Source: Leptasterias polaris
Lineage: Eukaryota; Echinodermata; Asteroidea; Forcipulatida; Asteriidae
NCBI GenBank assembly: GCA_037783415.1
Contig: JAZGTN010000150.1
Span: 1,488,001-1,552,000, forward strand
Direction: 5' to 3'
DNA length: 64,000 nucleotides
Position numbers and translations under genes: made by a program. A model generated the notes under the pieces. That model saw only the letters and a list, made by a program, of their open reading frames with translations. It made no database searches and was not told the DNA's origin. This document shows, in pieces, positions 22,223 to 32,737 of this stretch (positions within the stretch are counted from its first letter, which is position 1; each line of letters starts with the position of its first letter).

Positions 22223-23030
22223 GTGGAAGACGGGGGAAGAAGCTCCTAAAGCTGGAACAAGTCCACGGTGTTGTGAAGTTCATTGTGAATTTTGCTGCAC
22301 AACATTGCATCCTTCTTCCAGGGAGAATACCTGGTGTGAAGTCTCCGGACGTCAAACTCCTCCCGACTTCAATCACCAAGGCTCAAGTCTGGCGACTGTA
22401 CAGAAGATCTTTGCCAGAGCACGGACCAGTTGCGCTGTCAACTTTCAGAAAGCTCTGGAAAGATCTTCTACCTTATATAGTCGTCGCAAAGCCTGCAACA
22501 GACCTTTGCTGGACTTGCCAGAAAAATAACAGTTTAATAACTAAGCAGGTACGTTTTCATAATGTCTTTGAAATCTTAAAAATAAGCAGAGTCAAGCTTC
22601 AACTTGTTTTTATTTCAGCCTTTCTACTTGCCACTTAACTGTGACATAACTTATTAATTTCTTTGCTTTGGTTTACACTTTATAGGTCAATGTTCCAGAA
22701 GGGGAGAAGACAGAGACCCTCCAGCACCAGCGGCAACATCTTCTCAGGGCGAAGGAAGAGAGGAATCATTACAACTCTTGATGCAGGGCAGCCAAGGCCG
22801 CTGCAGTTGAAAGTGGCATTAACTCACTTGGAAAAAATGTTGCTAACTCCAAGCCCATGACTTTCCACTATAGCTTTGACTTCGCACAACAGGTGCACTA
22901 CCCTGCTGACCCCCAACAGCCTGGCCCTATTTTTGTTAAGACACCCCGCAAGTGTCACATTTTTGGCGTAGTTGCGGAGGGCTTACCTGCCCAGGTCAAT
23001 TACTTGGCAGATGAAACTCCATCTGATGTG
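22223..23030 (+). pseudogene. DUF7869-type transposase-like gene, 5' part
   Basis: Exon 22223-22548 (TTTGCAG acceptor, GTACGT donor) encodes AAQHCILLPGRIPGVKSPDV, LLPTSITKAQVWRLYR and DLCWTCQKNN. Exon 2 starts at 22686 (TTTATAG) and runs VNVPEGEKTETLQ, HLLRAKEERNHYNS, a TGA at 22779-22781, CRAAKAA, then HYSFDFAQQVHYPADPQQPG and KTPRKCHIFGVVAEGLPAQV. This order is the one I know from the large animal family annotated with DUF7869, thought to derive from a DDE-like transposase. The reading frame then runs straight into the 24-bp minisatellite, so the catalytic C-terminal part is missing. One stop codon plus the truncation make it non-functional. Confidence 0.6.
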
Positions 23031-23960
23031 CTGTCAGGCAGGGTAGTAGGTCTGCTGCCAGGCAGGGTAGTAGGTCTGCTGCCAGGCAGGGTAGTTGGTC
23101 TGCTGCCAGGCAGGGTAGTAGGTCTGCTGCCAGGCAGGGTAGTAGGTCTGCTGTCAGGCAGGGTAGTAGGTCTGCTGTCAGGCAGGGTAGTAGGTCTGCT
23201 GCCAGGCAGGGTAGTAGGTCTGCTGCCAGGCAGGGTAGTAGGTCTGCTGCCAGGCAGGGTAGTAGGTCTGCTGCCAGGCAGGTTAGTTGGTCTGCTACCA
23301 GGCAGGTTAGTTGGTCTGCTACCAGGCAGGGTAGTTGGTCTGCTACCAGGCAGGGTAGTAGGTCTGCTACCAGGCAGGGTAGTAGGTCTGCTATCAGGCA
23401 GGGTAGTAGGTCTGCTATCAGGCAGGGTAGTTGGTCTGCTATCAGGCAGGGTAGTTGGTCTGCTATCAGGCAGGGTAGTTGGTCTGCTATCAGGCAGGGT
23501 AGTTGGTCTGCTATCAGGCAGGGTAGCTGGTCTGCTATCAGGCAGGGTAGCTGGTCTGCTATCAGGCAGGGTAGCTGGTCTGCTATCAGGCAGGGTAGCT
23601 GGTCTGCTATCAGGCAGGGTAGTTGGTCTGCTATCAGGCAGGGTAGTAGGTCTGCTATCAGGCAGGGTAGTAGGTCTGCTATCAGGCAGGGTAGTTGGTC
23701 TGCTATCAGGCAGGGTAGTTGGTCTGCTATCAGGCAGGGTAGTTGGTCTGCTATCAGACAGGGTAGTTGGTCTGCTATCAGGCAGGGTAGTTGGTCTGCT
23801 ATCAGGCAGGGTAGTTGGTCTGCTATCAGGCAGGGTAGTTGGTCTGCTATCAGGCAGGGTAGTTGGTCTGCTATCAGGCAGGGTAGTTGGTCTGCTATCA
23901 GGCAGGGTAGTTGGTCTGCTATCAGGCAGGGTAGTTGGTCTGCTATCAGGCAGGGTAGTA
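23031..23960. repeat. 24-bp minisatellite, about 39 copies
   Basis: Units of GGCAGGGTAGTTGGTCTGCT-ATCA type with positional variants (CTGCC, CTACC, CTATC; GTAGTA, GTAGTT, GTAGCT) arranged in runs, showing stepwise local duplication. It continues the DUF7869-like frame as an 8-residue repeat and is open on both strands; neither is a credible protein. It ends exactly at the TA where the Tc1 element begins. Confidence 0.95.
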
Positions 23961-25601
23961 CACTACCGTGCAAAAGTTATCGACGATGTTTTTGCAGCAC
24001 TTTAAATCGCCATCTTGGATGACCTCATTATTTATTCATGACCTCATTAATATCATTATAGGGCATTTAAACCAATGGCAACAAACATCGCGCAGAGGGA
24101 AAAGCTAGTTTATGAATATTTAAACGTGAATCTGACACCCCCCATTCATCAAAATTGACATTAGACGACCCATTGCTATAAAAGGACCATGCTTTGCATG
24201 TGAATACTTTCTCTTTGACCTTTGGAACGAGAACAATGGCAACCAAAACTCCGCTCACCGACCACGAAAAAGGGATGTTGGAAGCTTGGCACCGGGAGGG
24301 GATATCGTGCCGTGAAATATCGAGACGGCTCTGTATTAGCGACAGTACCGTGAGGCACAACCTAGAGAAGCTTCGGCAGTATGGAACGATGGAATCTCGG
24401 CCCAAATCTGGTCGTCCAAGATCAACAAGCGACCGAGACGACCGCTTCTTGGTGCGCACCTCAAGGCACAATCGTTTCTTGACCGCCCCCGAGCTTTCGA
24501 TGGACTTGGCTGCCACGTTGGGGGTTGATGTTCATCGGTCGACGATCTCCCGTCGCCTGGCTGAGGTGGGGTTACATGGACGTGTAGCTAGGCACAAGCC
24601 ACGCCTCACTGATGCTCACAAAGCCAGGCGATTGGACTGGGCTCGACAACATCTTGACTGGACGGCCAATGACTGGAGGCGTGTGCTCTGGAGTGACGAG
24701 TCAAGATTCCAGCTATTCCAGAGTGATGGACGGGTGTTTGTGCGTCGTGCGGTGGGGGAAGACTACGCCAAGAACTGTGTTGTTCCGTCAGTGAAACACG
24801 GGGGCTCTGGAATCATGGTTTGGGGCTGTATGGGCTCTGCTGGCGTCGGTGAGCTGGTACTGGTCACGGAGAATATCAACGCAGTTGTTTATATTGGTAT
24901 TCTTCGTGACCACATGCTGCCATCTGACCATTATTTGATCGGCCATGAATTCATGTTCCAGCATGATAATGCCCCCCCGCATACTGCTGGAATTACCCGT
25001 GAATTCATGGACGATCCAACCCCAGATTTTATAAAAGATATGGGGGGCACTTGGCAGATTGAGGTGATGGTTTGGCCGGCCCAGAGTCCCGATCTGAATC
25101 CGATTGAGAATCTGTGGAACGAAATGGAAATGCGCCTTCAACGCGAAGCGCGACCTAGAAACAAGGCCGAATTGTACCAGATTCTCAAGCGGATTTGGGA
25201 GACAATGGACCTCCATACCATCACCAATCTCTTGGCTTCAATGCCAAGAAGGTGCCAAGCGGTAATTGATGCTGGCGGAGCTTTTACACGCTACTAAATC
25301 ATAACCATCCTCCGTGTTTTGCTGCGGAACAGGGCGCCGCCATCTTGGATTTCGGCATAATTATATGATAATGAGGACGGCCGCCCGTTAACTTTGTGCA
25401 CACGGAAAAACATAACGTCCGGTTTTGCCCCTTTTAATGACATTGGAACATTAATTAACAGGATTTAACATGAATTAATGTAATTATAGAGTTCAAAGAA
25501 CAAACAGGTACAGTTTTTATTCACATTTCTACAATAGTTCTAAAGAAGTTAAAGAAAGTGTATTGCTTGTACAGGTGCGCGATAACTTTTGCACGGTAGT
25601 G
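23961..25601 (+). mobile_element. Complete Tc1-like element
   Basis: A 1641-bp element with 22-bp perfect terminal inverted repeats beginning CACTACCGTGCAAAAG, flanked by TA at 23959-23960 and 25602-25603. It carries one intact transposase frame. Subterminal CGCCATCTTGGAT occurs near both ends in the same orientation. On the left it abuts the minisatellite; on the right the flank is not minisatellite. Confidence 0.95.
24236..25297 (+). CDS. Tc1-like transposase
   Basis: 353 residues from ATG 24236; an upstream in-frame ATG at 24194 is possible, but Tc1 transposases usually have about 340 residues, so the second is preferred. Residues about 5-110 form the paired-type double helix-turn-helix DNA-binding region (REGISCREISRRL..., then RSTISRRLAEVGL) with a basic GRPR motif between. 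The catalytic domain has D154 (VLWSDES), D244 (FQHDNAPPHT) and E291 (SPDLNPIENLW). The spacing between the second D and the E is 46 residues, against 34 in typical Tc1, because of a segment DDPTPDFIKDMGGT. No stop or frameshift is present, so it could be active. It is expected to excise and insert the element at TA. Confidence 0.93.
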   Translation: MATKTPLTDHEKGMLEAWHREGISCREISRRLCISDSTVRHNLEKLRQYGTMESRPKSGRPRSTSDRDDRFLVRTSRHNRFLTAPELSMDLAATLGVDVHRSTISRRLAEVGLHGRVARHKPRLTDAHKARRLDWARQHLDWTANDWRRVLWSDESRFQLFQSDGRVFVRRAVGEDYAKNCVVPSVKHGGSGIMVWGCMGSAGVGELVLVTENINAVVYIGILRDHMLPSDHYLIGHEFMFQHDNAPPHTAGITREFMDDPTPDFIKDMGGTWQIEVMVWPAQSPDLNPIENLWNEMEMRLQREARPRNKAELYQILKRIWETMDLHTITNLLASMPRRCQAVIDAGGAFTRY

Positions 25602-25715
25602 TACATGCATGCTGTTTGCAACGTGTACACACACGCGCTTGACCTCTGCCCCTCAATCGATTCGCAGTCAATTCAAATTCTAATTCAACTATTGTGCAAG
25701 TACATTTGTATAATA

Positions 25716-25956
25716 ATGGACCAAGGCTCTGTTCAGCAATTATTTGATCTTCAGTCTAAGTCAAAGGTCGGTGGTGTGCCTGAAAAGCAAAGGGCAAAGT
25801 CCAAAGCATGGTGTTTGATCTTCTGGATTCAAGACAAACAAGTGAGCATCGAGGGTCTGGCCAGTGTTGGAGAAGATTTCAGAAAGGAAGGCGAAATTTC
25901 TGATATTAGATTCAGAGACGGGAAGAAATATCCCGGTAAAATCCTTCCAATAAGCG
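25716..25956 (+). CDS. First exon of an unidentified gene
   Basis: ATG 25716 opens MDQGSVQQLFDLQSKSKVGG, followed by KSKAWCLIFWIQDKQVSIEG and ISDIRFRDGKKYPGKILPIS. The last part (short beta-like stretch, then RDGKKYPGKIL) resembles the small domain found ahead of BEN domains in some animal proteins; that is tentative. The exon ends AAGCG/GTAAGT. The donor and the last 32 coding bases are the start of a five-copy tandem repeat. The next likely exon is 26666-26967, in phase (G plus AG gives E). Confidence 0.45.
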
Positions 25957-26303
25957 GTAAGTATCCATGGGGCATTGGTTAGGCCTACTCTTTGCTGTCT
26001 GAAATATCCCGGTAAAATCCTTCCAATAAGCGGTAAGTATTCATGGGGCATTGGTTAGGCCTACTCTTTGCTGTCTGAAATATCCCGGTAAAATCCTTCC
26101 AATAAGCGGTATGTATCCATGGGGCATTGGTTAGGCCTACTCTTTGCTGTCTGAAATATCCCGGTAAAATCCTTCCAATAAGCGGTAAGTATCCATGGGG
26201 CATTGGTTAGGCCTACTCTTTGCTGTCTGAAATATCCTGGTAAAATCCTTCCAATAAGCGGTAAGTATCCATGGGGCATTGGTTAGGCCTACTCTTTGCT
26301 GTG
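25925..26303 (+). repeat. 76-bp tandem repeat carrying a splice donor, five copies
   Basis: Each unit contains the exon end (GAAATATCCCGGTAAAATCC), the donor AAGCGGTAAGTATCC and about 30 bp of intron. The copies are nearly identical (one TCCTGG variant, one GTATGT variant in place of GTAAGT). The minus-strand frames here are artefacts. Confidence 0.95.
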
Positions 26304-26665
26304 TTATATTTTGTAAGCCTTATTTTTGCCAGAATATCAAAATTGGTAGTAAATAACTTCTGTGGTTTTCAGAGTTTCGGGGCGACTTTTCCTTTGATGA
26401 CTTGTATTATTCAGTGACGTGATTTTTTTAAATGACATGTTATTTATTGAAATGTAGGGGCTGTTTTGGTCACCAGCAGAAGTATAGAAAAATCAAACTT
26501 TTTTTATTTTGTAGCCCTAGCGTTTCCTGGCATGTCTGGAGAAGTTATTCCAACAATCAAACCAGAGTGAAGCTAATTTATATTTCAGAAAAGTGCTTTC
26601 TTTCACAGTTCGTTGTTTATGTATTCAATTCATTTGTGTTTTATTTTTGTGTCATTAATTTTTAG

Positions 26666-26967
26666 AGGACAAGAAGAAGCTCTTGGAAGAGCAAGCCAGT
26701 GTTCTTAAGTCCTTCGAGGAACATTCTTCAAGTGATGGACAAGATGGGGAAGCAGGTACAACCAGCAAAGGAGTCTCGAAGAAGACATCACATCAAAGCT
26801 GGCAGATTTCACCAGTCAACTGCAGCAGGATCAGGAGGAGCCAAAGAAAAAGACAGCCAAACCCAACAAAGCAAAGCCCCCAAAGAAGGCGGGAAACAAA
26901 ACTAAAGGAAGTGGATCAAAAGGCAAAGGCTCAGCAAGCATTATTTAAGGAAATGCTCACCTGTAAG
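26666..26967 (+). CDS. Second exon of the same unidentified gene
   Basis: Bounded by TTTTTAG and GTATGT. In phase with the preceding exon it reads EDKKKLLEEQASVLKSFEEH and SSSDGQDGEAG, then a basic run. In another frame the 3' half looks more protein-like (SLEEDITSKLADFTSQLQQD, then a Lys/Pro-rich stretch to TAA), so there may be a frameshift near 26760. A short candidate exon at 28390-28473 (CTTCACAG to GTAAAA) may belong too. Function unknown. Confidence 0.35.
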
Positions 26968-27111
26968 GTATGTCCAAGACATAATACTTACAATTAATTA
27001 GTCAATGAGCTCATAACGTATACGTGTACATGTACAAGGGTCTGTTCTTTTTTCAGACGCAACCCTGCAAGTTTTTACTCCTTTACTTTATATTAATCAT
27101 GTTGGTTATCG

Positions 27112-27176
27112 AAAAACAACTTTGCTCTCATATATGAGAAGATGTCCGCAAGTCTTGTCATATGAGAGCAAAGTTT
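27112..27176. repeat. Hairpin, 18-bp stem
   Basis: ACTTTGCTCTCATAT and ATATGAGAGCAAAGT are exact inverted copies separated by about 27 bp. Confidence 0.8.
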
Positions 27177-27657
27177 TTAAGACAAGGAAGTCAAAGATCT
27201 ATGTTCAAAGTGCTTTGGAGCAAATCCCCTGCCCCCCCCCCCCCCGAAAAAAATATATAAAATAAAAAAAATTGAACAAAACTCTTCATTAAACTTAAAA
27301 AGAAACATGCATTTGATAAATTTGTTTGTGATATTTAGGTTGTCTGTTGGCTGCGAGACTAAATGACATTTAGAAAGAGTTGTTATGATTTCCCCGGTAC
27401 TGGCATACTTCCATTTACAAATCTACTTGTAGTTCCCCTCCTAAGCAGTATTCCCCTATTCCAGACTGTACCCTGCTACAAGGAACATATCCCTGGCTTG
27501 CTTCTAAAGCCCAAGATTCATTACATTTTTGTAATTGCAATCTATGAGTTTACCTTTGAGTTACAATTTTCCAATGAGCCTCCACGTACATGACTATAAA
27601 GAGATTTTTCCAGCTTGTTATAACTGTGCCTTTACAAAAAGTAATAGGCCTAGGCCG

Positions 27658-27840
27658 AGTTTCACAGAGCACTAAGATTCATCTTAAAATGAAATCAAGC
27701 CCTCGGCTTGCAGGGCTCGAATTCACACAGAGCTGAGATTAATGTGAAAGAGTGCTAAGCAAAATGTGATGTCACAATACAAATCACCACTGGTAATATG
27801 GACAACTCATCTTGAAAAGAATCTTAGTGCTTTGTGAAAC
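27658..27840. mobile_element. MITE-like element, 183 bp
   Basis: Terminal inverted repeats of about 25 bp: GTTTCACAGAGCACTAAGAT at the left and ATCTTAGTGCTTTGTGAAAC at the right (one mismatch). Contains CAGGGCTCGAATTCAC, close to the end sequence of the MITE at 30.4 kb. Confidence 0.55.
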
Positions 27841-28101
27841 CAAATCCAGGATTTACCTTTGCCAGTAGTTTGAAGTGATTTGTTTAAAACCTGCCCAAAG
27901 TTTGTAAAAAAACCAATTCAAGTCAAGTAATACTTTTTAAGACCCCAAAAGTAGTACTTTCCCCAATTTCAAATCTGATGTTTAAATATCAAATTGTTAC
28001 ACACCTTTTAAAATCCTAAATGGTGTGTGAAACCCCTTCATACCCTTTGTATGACGGTGACAATGAAGACACTTGCTTGGGTCCGCAATGACCATTTGGG
28101 A

Positions 28102-28286
28102 ATAATAACAATCGCACTGGTACTCATCTTGCAACACGCGTACCTGAGGTCCAAACCATATCCGACCACTTCAAGCCACTGCTTCTTAAGAAGGGATGTG
28201 ATGTCACCAAAATTGAAAGGGAGTGGATGAAGGCAAAACAAGACATCCAAAAACATCATCAGAAAGAACAGTTTCTCCCCCTCTGA
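28102..28286 (+). pseudogene. hAT-like transposase fragment
   Basis: A short frame (NNRTGTHLATRVPEVQTISD, LLLKKGCDVTKIEREWMKAK) ending at TGA 28284. The GCD---IE-EW--K pattern resembles a segment of hAT-derived animal proteins (zinc finger protein 862 type). Too short to be sure. Confidence 0.3.
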
Positions 28287-28581
28287 AAAAAGATGCTGTT
28301 AAAATCTGATAAATACCCCAACCTTCTTCATGTGCATTGTTCAATCGTGTGATGTTTTGTTATTTAATGTGTACATTCATTCTTCACAGGTACCCTGGGA
28401 GACTCAAGAGAAGTTTTCTTGGTGAATGGGAATGATGGGCATACAGACAACGACAAAACAGGAAGCCAGGGAGGTAAAACTATTTCATTGCAGGGTTAAA
28501 GCAGAATAAAGGGGGATCAAAACGAGCTCAGTGTACATGAACCAACTAGAAATGCATTTATGGGTTAACTGTTGTGATACG

Positions 28582-28680
28582 TTTCCGGGTCAATATGGCT
28601 CGACCCAACACTCCGGTTCATTTTGACCCGGAAAGGGTCGTACCAAATAGAATCCGGAATCCGGGTCAAATTTGACCCGG
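28582..28680. repeat. CCGGGTCAAA hairpins and palindrome
   Basis: TTTCCGGGTCAAT and ATTTTGACCCGGAAA form a hairpin (28582-28633). CCGGGTCAAATTTGACCCGG at 28661-28680 is a perfect 20-bp palindrome. Confidence 0.75.
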
Positions 28681-28765
28681 GAGTTTTTAGAGTGTAATTA
28701 GTTCTTTATTTCTCGCTCTCCTTCGACCCCTTCTTTATTTTATATATATTCTGTTACCTACACCA

Positions 28766-28965
28766 CAAACTAACAGTAACACACGTAAATACGGTACTAG
28801 TAAAAAGTAGGAAATGGAGAAAACAGCGTTTAAAGTTTTTTTTTTTAATCAAGCTTTCCTATACAATTCCGGGGTATTTTCAACAATCAAGTAAAGAACA
28901 GTGTGTGTCAGTTCGTGGCGACGGAAATTGTAAGTTTTGGTGCAAAGTTCCAATGCCCAAAAGAT
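28766..28965 (+). mobile_element. Deleted relative of the 34.35-kb DNA element
   Basis: Shares ACACACGTA, AGTAAAAAGTAG, CAGCGTTTAAAGT, ATCAAGCTTTCCTA, ATTCCGGGGTATTTTCAAC and GTGTGTCAGTTCGTGGCGA, in order, with 34376-34850; the middle is deleted. Confidence 0.7.
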
Positions 28966-30360
28966 AAAGGTGAATTGTGACTCACTGATGTCCCAATTTC
29001 AAGAAAGATTTACCGAGATGAAGATGAAGTGATTTAAGAAGGGTTAGCCTAAAAGGGGGGAAAGGAGAAGCAAAAGGGAGAACAGCAAAGCAGTAGAGCT
29101 GACCAAGAAGAATAAAGTCAAGAAGTGAAGTAATTGAACCTGCAGCCTGTATTTCTTTATCCATGGAGCCTTTTGTCATTACTGCTGTAGAAACAACAGC
29201 TGTTGCTTTGAACAAACTTACAGCGCTGTGCATTAAATCAGTGGTCAGTTTCTGAAACACAATTATTTCAGGGAAAACAAATCTCCCCATAAAATTTCAA
29301 ACTTGAGCTTTTTCATAAAAAGTAGGCCAGAAAATTCACAGGGACCACAGAACACCTTTGCCTCCATGGCCCACAGCTCGAGGCCTTGGTCCACCCCTAA
29401 AAACATCCCTTTGGATGTATGAAGGATTTTCTGAAAGAGGTTCTTCTCACTGCCTCTTCATTTAGTTAACTACCTGTCTGAAAAAGCAATCCCATTGTCA
29501 TAGTTATTTCACAATGATAAATAAATTGAGTACCAGTTGCAATGATGTAACCCAATCCTGCTGAGCATCATATTTCTGTGCTAAGCAGAATGTTTGTGCT
29601 AATCCCTACTATGAAGTTGGGCTAGGCTGTTATTTTCTTCATAAAACAGTAAGCACACTCATCAATACAGAGAGTAAGTTATAATTTGTAAATGTACATG
29701 AAGTGTATAGCACTTTGCTATAACTGTTAAGAAGTTCTTGACCCATTTTGCATCTAGACAAAAATTAACTCTTGAAAAATTTGGTTTTAATCTTTCAATT
29801 TAGCGCAATGATTTGTGTGATTTTGAAACCTTCAATCAAGCTTGGTAATCCAGACAAAGTGAACTTGGTTATCCTTGCTCTGTCATCAACTAGGATTCAT
29901 ATTTAACCTCTGATCATCTGTGATTTAAAAAAGTCAACTTAACTGTTTGATTTCAGCTCACTGCTTGCATAATTAACAAGAGTGTAATTTTTGTTTAATG
30001 TTCCGATCAAATGTAGTATTGTTAAGTTAAATGCTTTGGACCACTTTAGAGTGCCAATCAAGAACTGGGTTATCCTTGCTGTGTCATTATCCAGGATTCA
30101 TCTTCAATCTCTGATCATCTTAAATATCAACAAGTTTTCTTTGCTGTTGGATTCTCAGCACAATCCTTCCTAAGTTCCTAGGGAAGGTATCTACTTTTTG
30201 ACAATGATTGCATTTGGTCAAGCATAACTGTGGTGTCTCTTGAAGATCTGCCTAGATGAACATCAATATTATCTGTCTCCCCATCTGGTTGTGGAAATGT
30301 TTCCAAAAACTGCATCTGTAGTTTAATGGCGCTGCACTGACATTGTTCTCAGTGTGATAC
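28966..30360. other. No supported gene
   Basis: AT-rich. The phrase GGTTATCCTTGCTGTGTCAT--AC-AGGATTCAT occurs twice (about 29870 and 30070), so this is in part an old duplication. No exon recognised. Confidence 0.35.
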
Positions 30361-30722
30361 CAGGGCTCGAATTTTACACTGGACCACAGGCCCGAGGCCA
30401 GTAATTTTAGTGTTGGGCCAGTAAACTTATGACCTAACAAGTCCGATGGTCTTGTAATTGAATAACAGAAACAAATTATGTTCAAGTGTTGACTTTGGGT
30501 CTGATAAATTATCTTTAAATTCTATGAGTAATCAAGTATACTCTTCTCTTACTTGTCTCAGTTCGGGTTCATATAAAAGCAGTCAAATGCATGTTAAACT
30601 GTGTCAGCAATTTTTTATTTTCATATTTTGAATCTGGTCTTGTAAAAAAATGTCTGGTCCAGTAAAGATTTTGAGCTACAAGCCCTGTAGTCTGTGGTTT
30701 TTCTCCTCAAATTCGAGCCCTG
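30361..30722 (+). mobile_element. MITE, 362 bp, with 14-bp TIRs and 5-bp target duplication
   Basis: Ends CAGGGCTCGAATTT and AAATTCGAGCCCTG are exact inverted copies, flanked directly by GATAC on both sides (30356-30360 and 30723-30727). A second copy lies at 35753-36063 in the same orientation. Confidence 0.75.
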
Positions 30723-32737
30723 GATACATGCAGTGAGTCAAAGTTCTTTGGTATGTACACTTTACTTCTGACTTGGAGTTGATTCTTTAACGAATTGTAG
30801 TGAAAGTTTCAGCAATATTCATTGGTTGGGCTGTAACTGTTCGACTGAAGCTGATGATCTGATTTGAGAAGACTGCAGCTGTGACTGATAGTAGGAGTAG
30901 CTGTCTATGAATACTGCTCTGCTGATCATTGGACTGTACTTGTTTGTGGTCTCTTCTGAGCTTCAACATACAAATCATCAGTTGTGGAGACAGTGCTTGG
31001 GAAGCTACGTTGGCAACACTGCATAGCGATACTGCAAATCCATGGATATTAAGCTGTAACACTTTCAAACCTGTCACAATTGGTACGGCTGACTCAGCTA
31101 TACTTACTGCAACAGGTATCAAGCAGTTAACTTAATTTCACAGTATGATTTGTTCATCGTAGGTTTTGATGTGCAGTGATTTGTGGTATTCTGGCAGTAG
31201 CTGATAGATGTTACTGAACATAGTGAGTGTCTCATCATGGAGGACCCTTCAGGGACTAACTCTTAGTCTTTCCTACTGCATACTCCAGCAAAGTGTTTTA
31301 CGTAGCACAGGATGCATCAACAACTCATACAATAAAGTTCCCCAGTTCACAGTCACAGCGAGTGGCGAGATGAAAATCCTTCCTGATGCTTCAAAAACTT
31401 CTGCAGTTGATTGACATAATTGAGTTCTCTTGATGCATCAGACGGTTCATCATTGATGAATCCTGGTCAGTTTCCTCTGGATTATTTCTTCATTATTGCT
31501 CACAGTAGTCTCTACAAGGAGTTCTTGTCTTGACCATAACAGTGAAATGACTCTCCAGATAACATGAATCTGCAATCTCAGTTGAGAATGCTTTACTGAG
31601 CTTGTTGAGCAGTTGGTTCAGTCCAGTAAGTCACAACCAAATCCACCATACACACCAATTGATAATACAGTGGCAGTAACTCACATCACTGCATGCAGAA
31701 TATCATTTTCATTTTTTCTCTTTTCCAACTTGTGATCAAAATTTTCTTTGGGAATTTTTACAGCGAGGATAACCTTTGTTCTTTTACTTGTTCATCTTTG
31801 CACATTTCAAATGTTCACTCAGAGATTTCCAAAAACAATTTCTTCCTGGTTCTGATTGCAAGGATAACATTTGTATCTTTGTTGCTGCACTCACATTAAA
31901 AAGCATACCTTTTTAAATTGTTGTTCATAACAATTGAAAAATTTCAGAGAATTATTAGGATTACCCTTGGGCCTGATTGAAAACTTACAATCTCACAGCA
32001 AACTAAAGTTTCCAAAGTGGTTCATTCTTATTGAGAAAATATTGAACTATTTTTAGATGCAATAATGGGTAGCACGAACAACTTCTCTTCTTAAATAATT
32101 CCATACCTCTCTAGTTGTAACCAACTTCAGGAGGGAGACTTAAAGGCATTTTCTTCTTTTCTGTTTCATATGTGCAATGCCTTATCATACAGTGTCATGA
32201 ATATTTTTGTTTTGTGTTTAGCCTAAGCCAGTATGTTTAGCAAGGGCTTCATTTTAGTTTTAATTTGCCACTCGACCAAACAGTTCCATTTACTCCCCTC
32301 TCCTGCCACTTTCTCTGTGCACTGGTGTATGCACCTCTACCATGAGACACCACACAGCCAAGGCATACACTGTGTGATTTGAATCATGAATAATGGAATG
32401 GGATTGCTTTATGAGCCAAAGGATTGCAGTAGGATTTCTACATAATTATACAGAGGACATCAATTGTACTTTTGAATTAACAGCAGGCTATACACTTTCA
32501 GTCATTGCTTTACAGTCAAACAACCACCCTGCACACAATTCACTATACAAGCATCATTGGTTTTGCTATTATTTTATTGTACTGTTCACTTCAGGTTGAA
32601 TACAGTTTGCTCTAAATACACCGGTGTGTAACTGCACCTGATCATTTGCTTGATATTTTCGCAAAGACAAAACCATGGATAAAGGATCATACAAAACAGG
32701 CTAAATTAATAGAGCACTTGATTGTTCTCATTCCATC
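30723..32737. other. No supported gene
   Basis: Only short frames in AT-rich sequence. The last part may include the decayed 5' end of the LINE that starts to be readable at 32738. Confidence 0.35.

Noticed and set aside
18594..23960. CRISPR-like appearance of the regular arrays
   Set aside because: Units are contiguous with no spacers, no cas genes are present and the DNA is eukaryotic.
22996..23973. Long minus-strand frame with repeated CLIADQLP units
   Set aside because: It is the 24-bp minisatellite read backwards. The unit length divides by three, so frames stay open on both strands.
25761..26279. Series of minus-strand frames of 72 residues
   Set aside because: Produced by the 76-bp tandem repeat.
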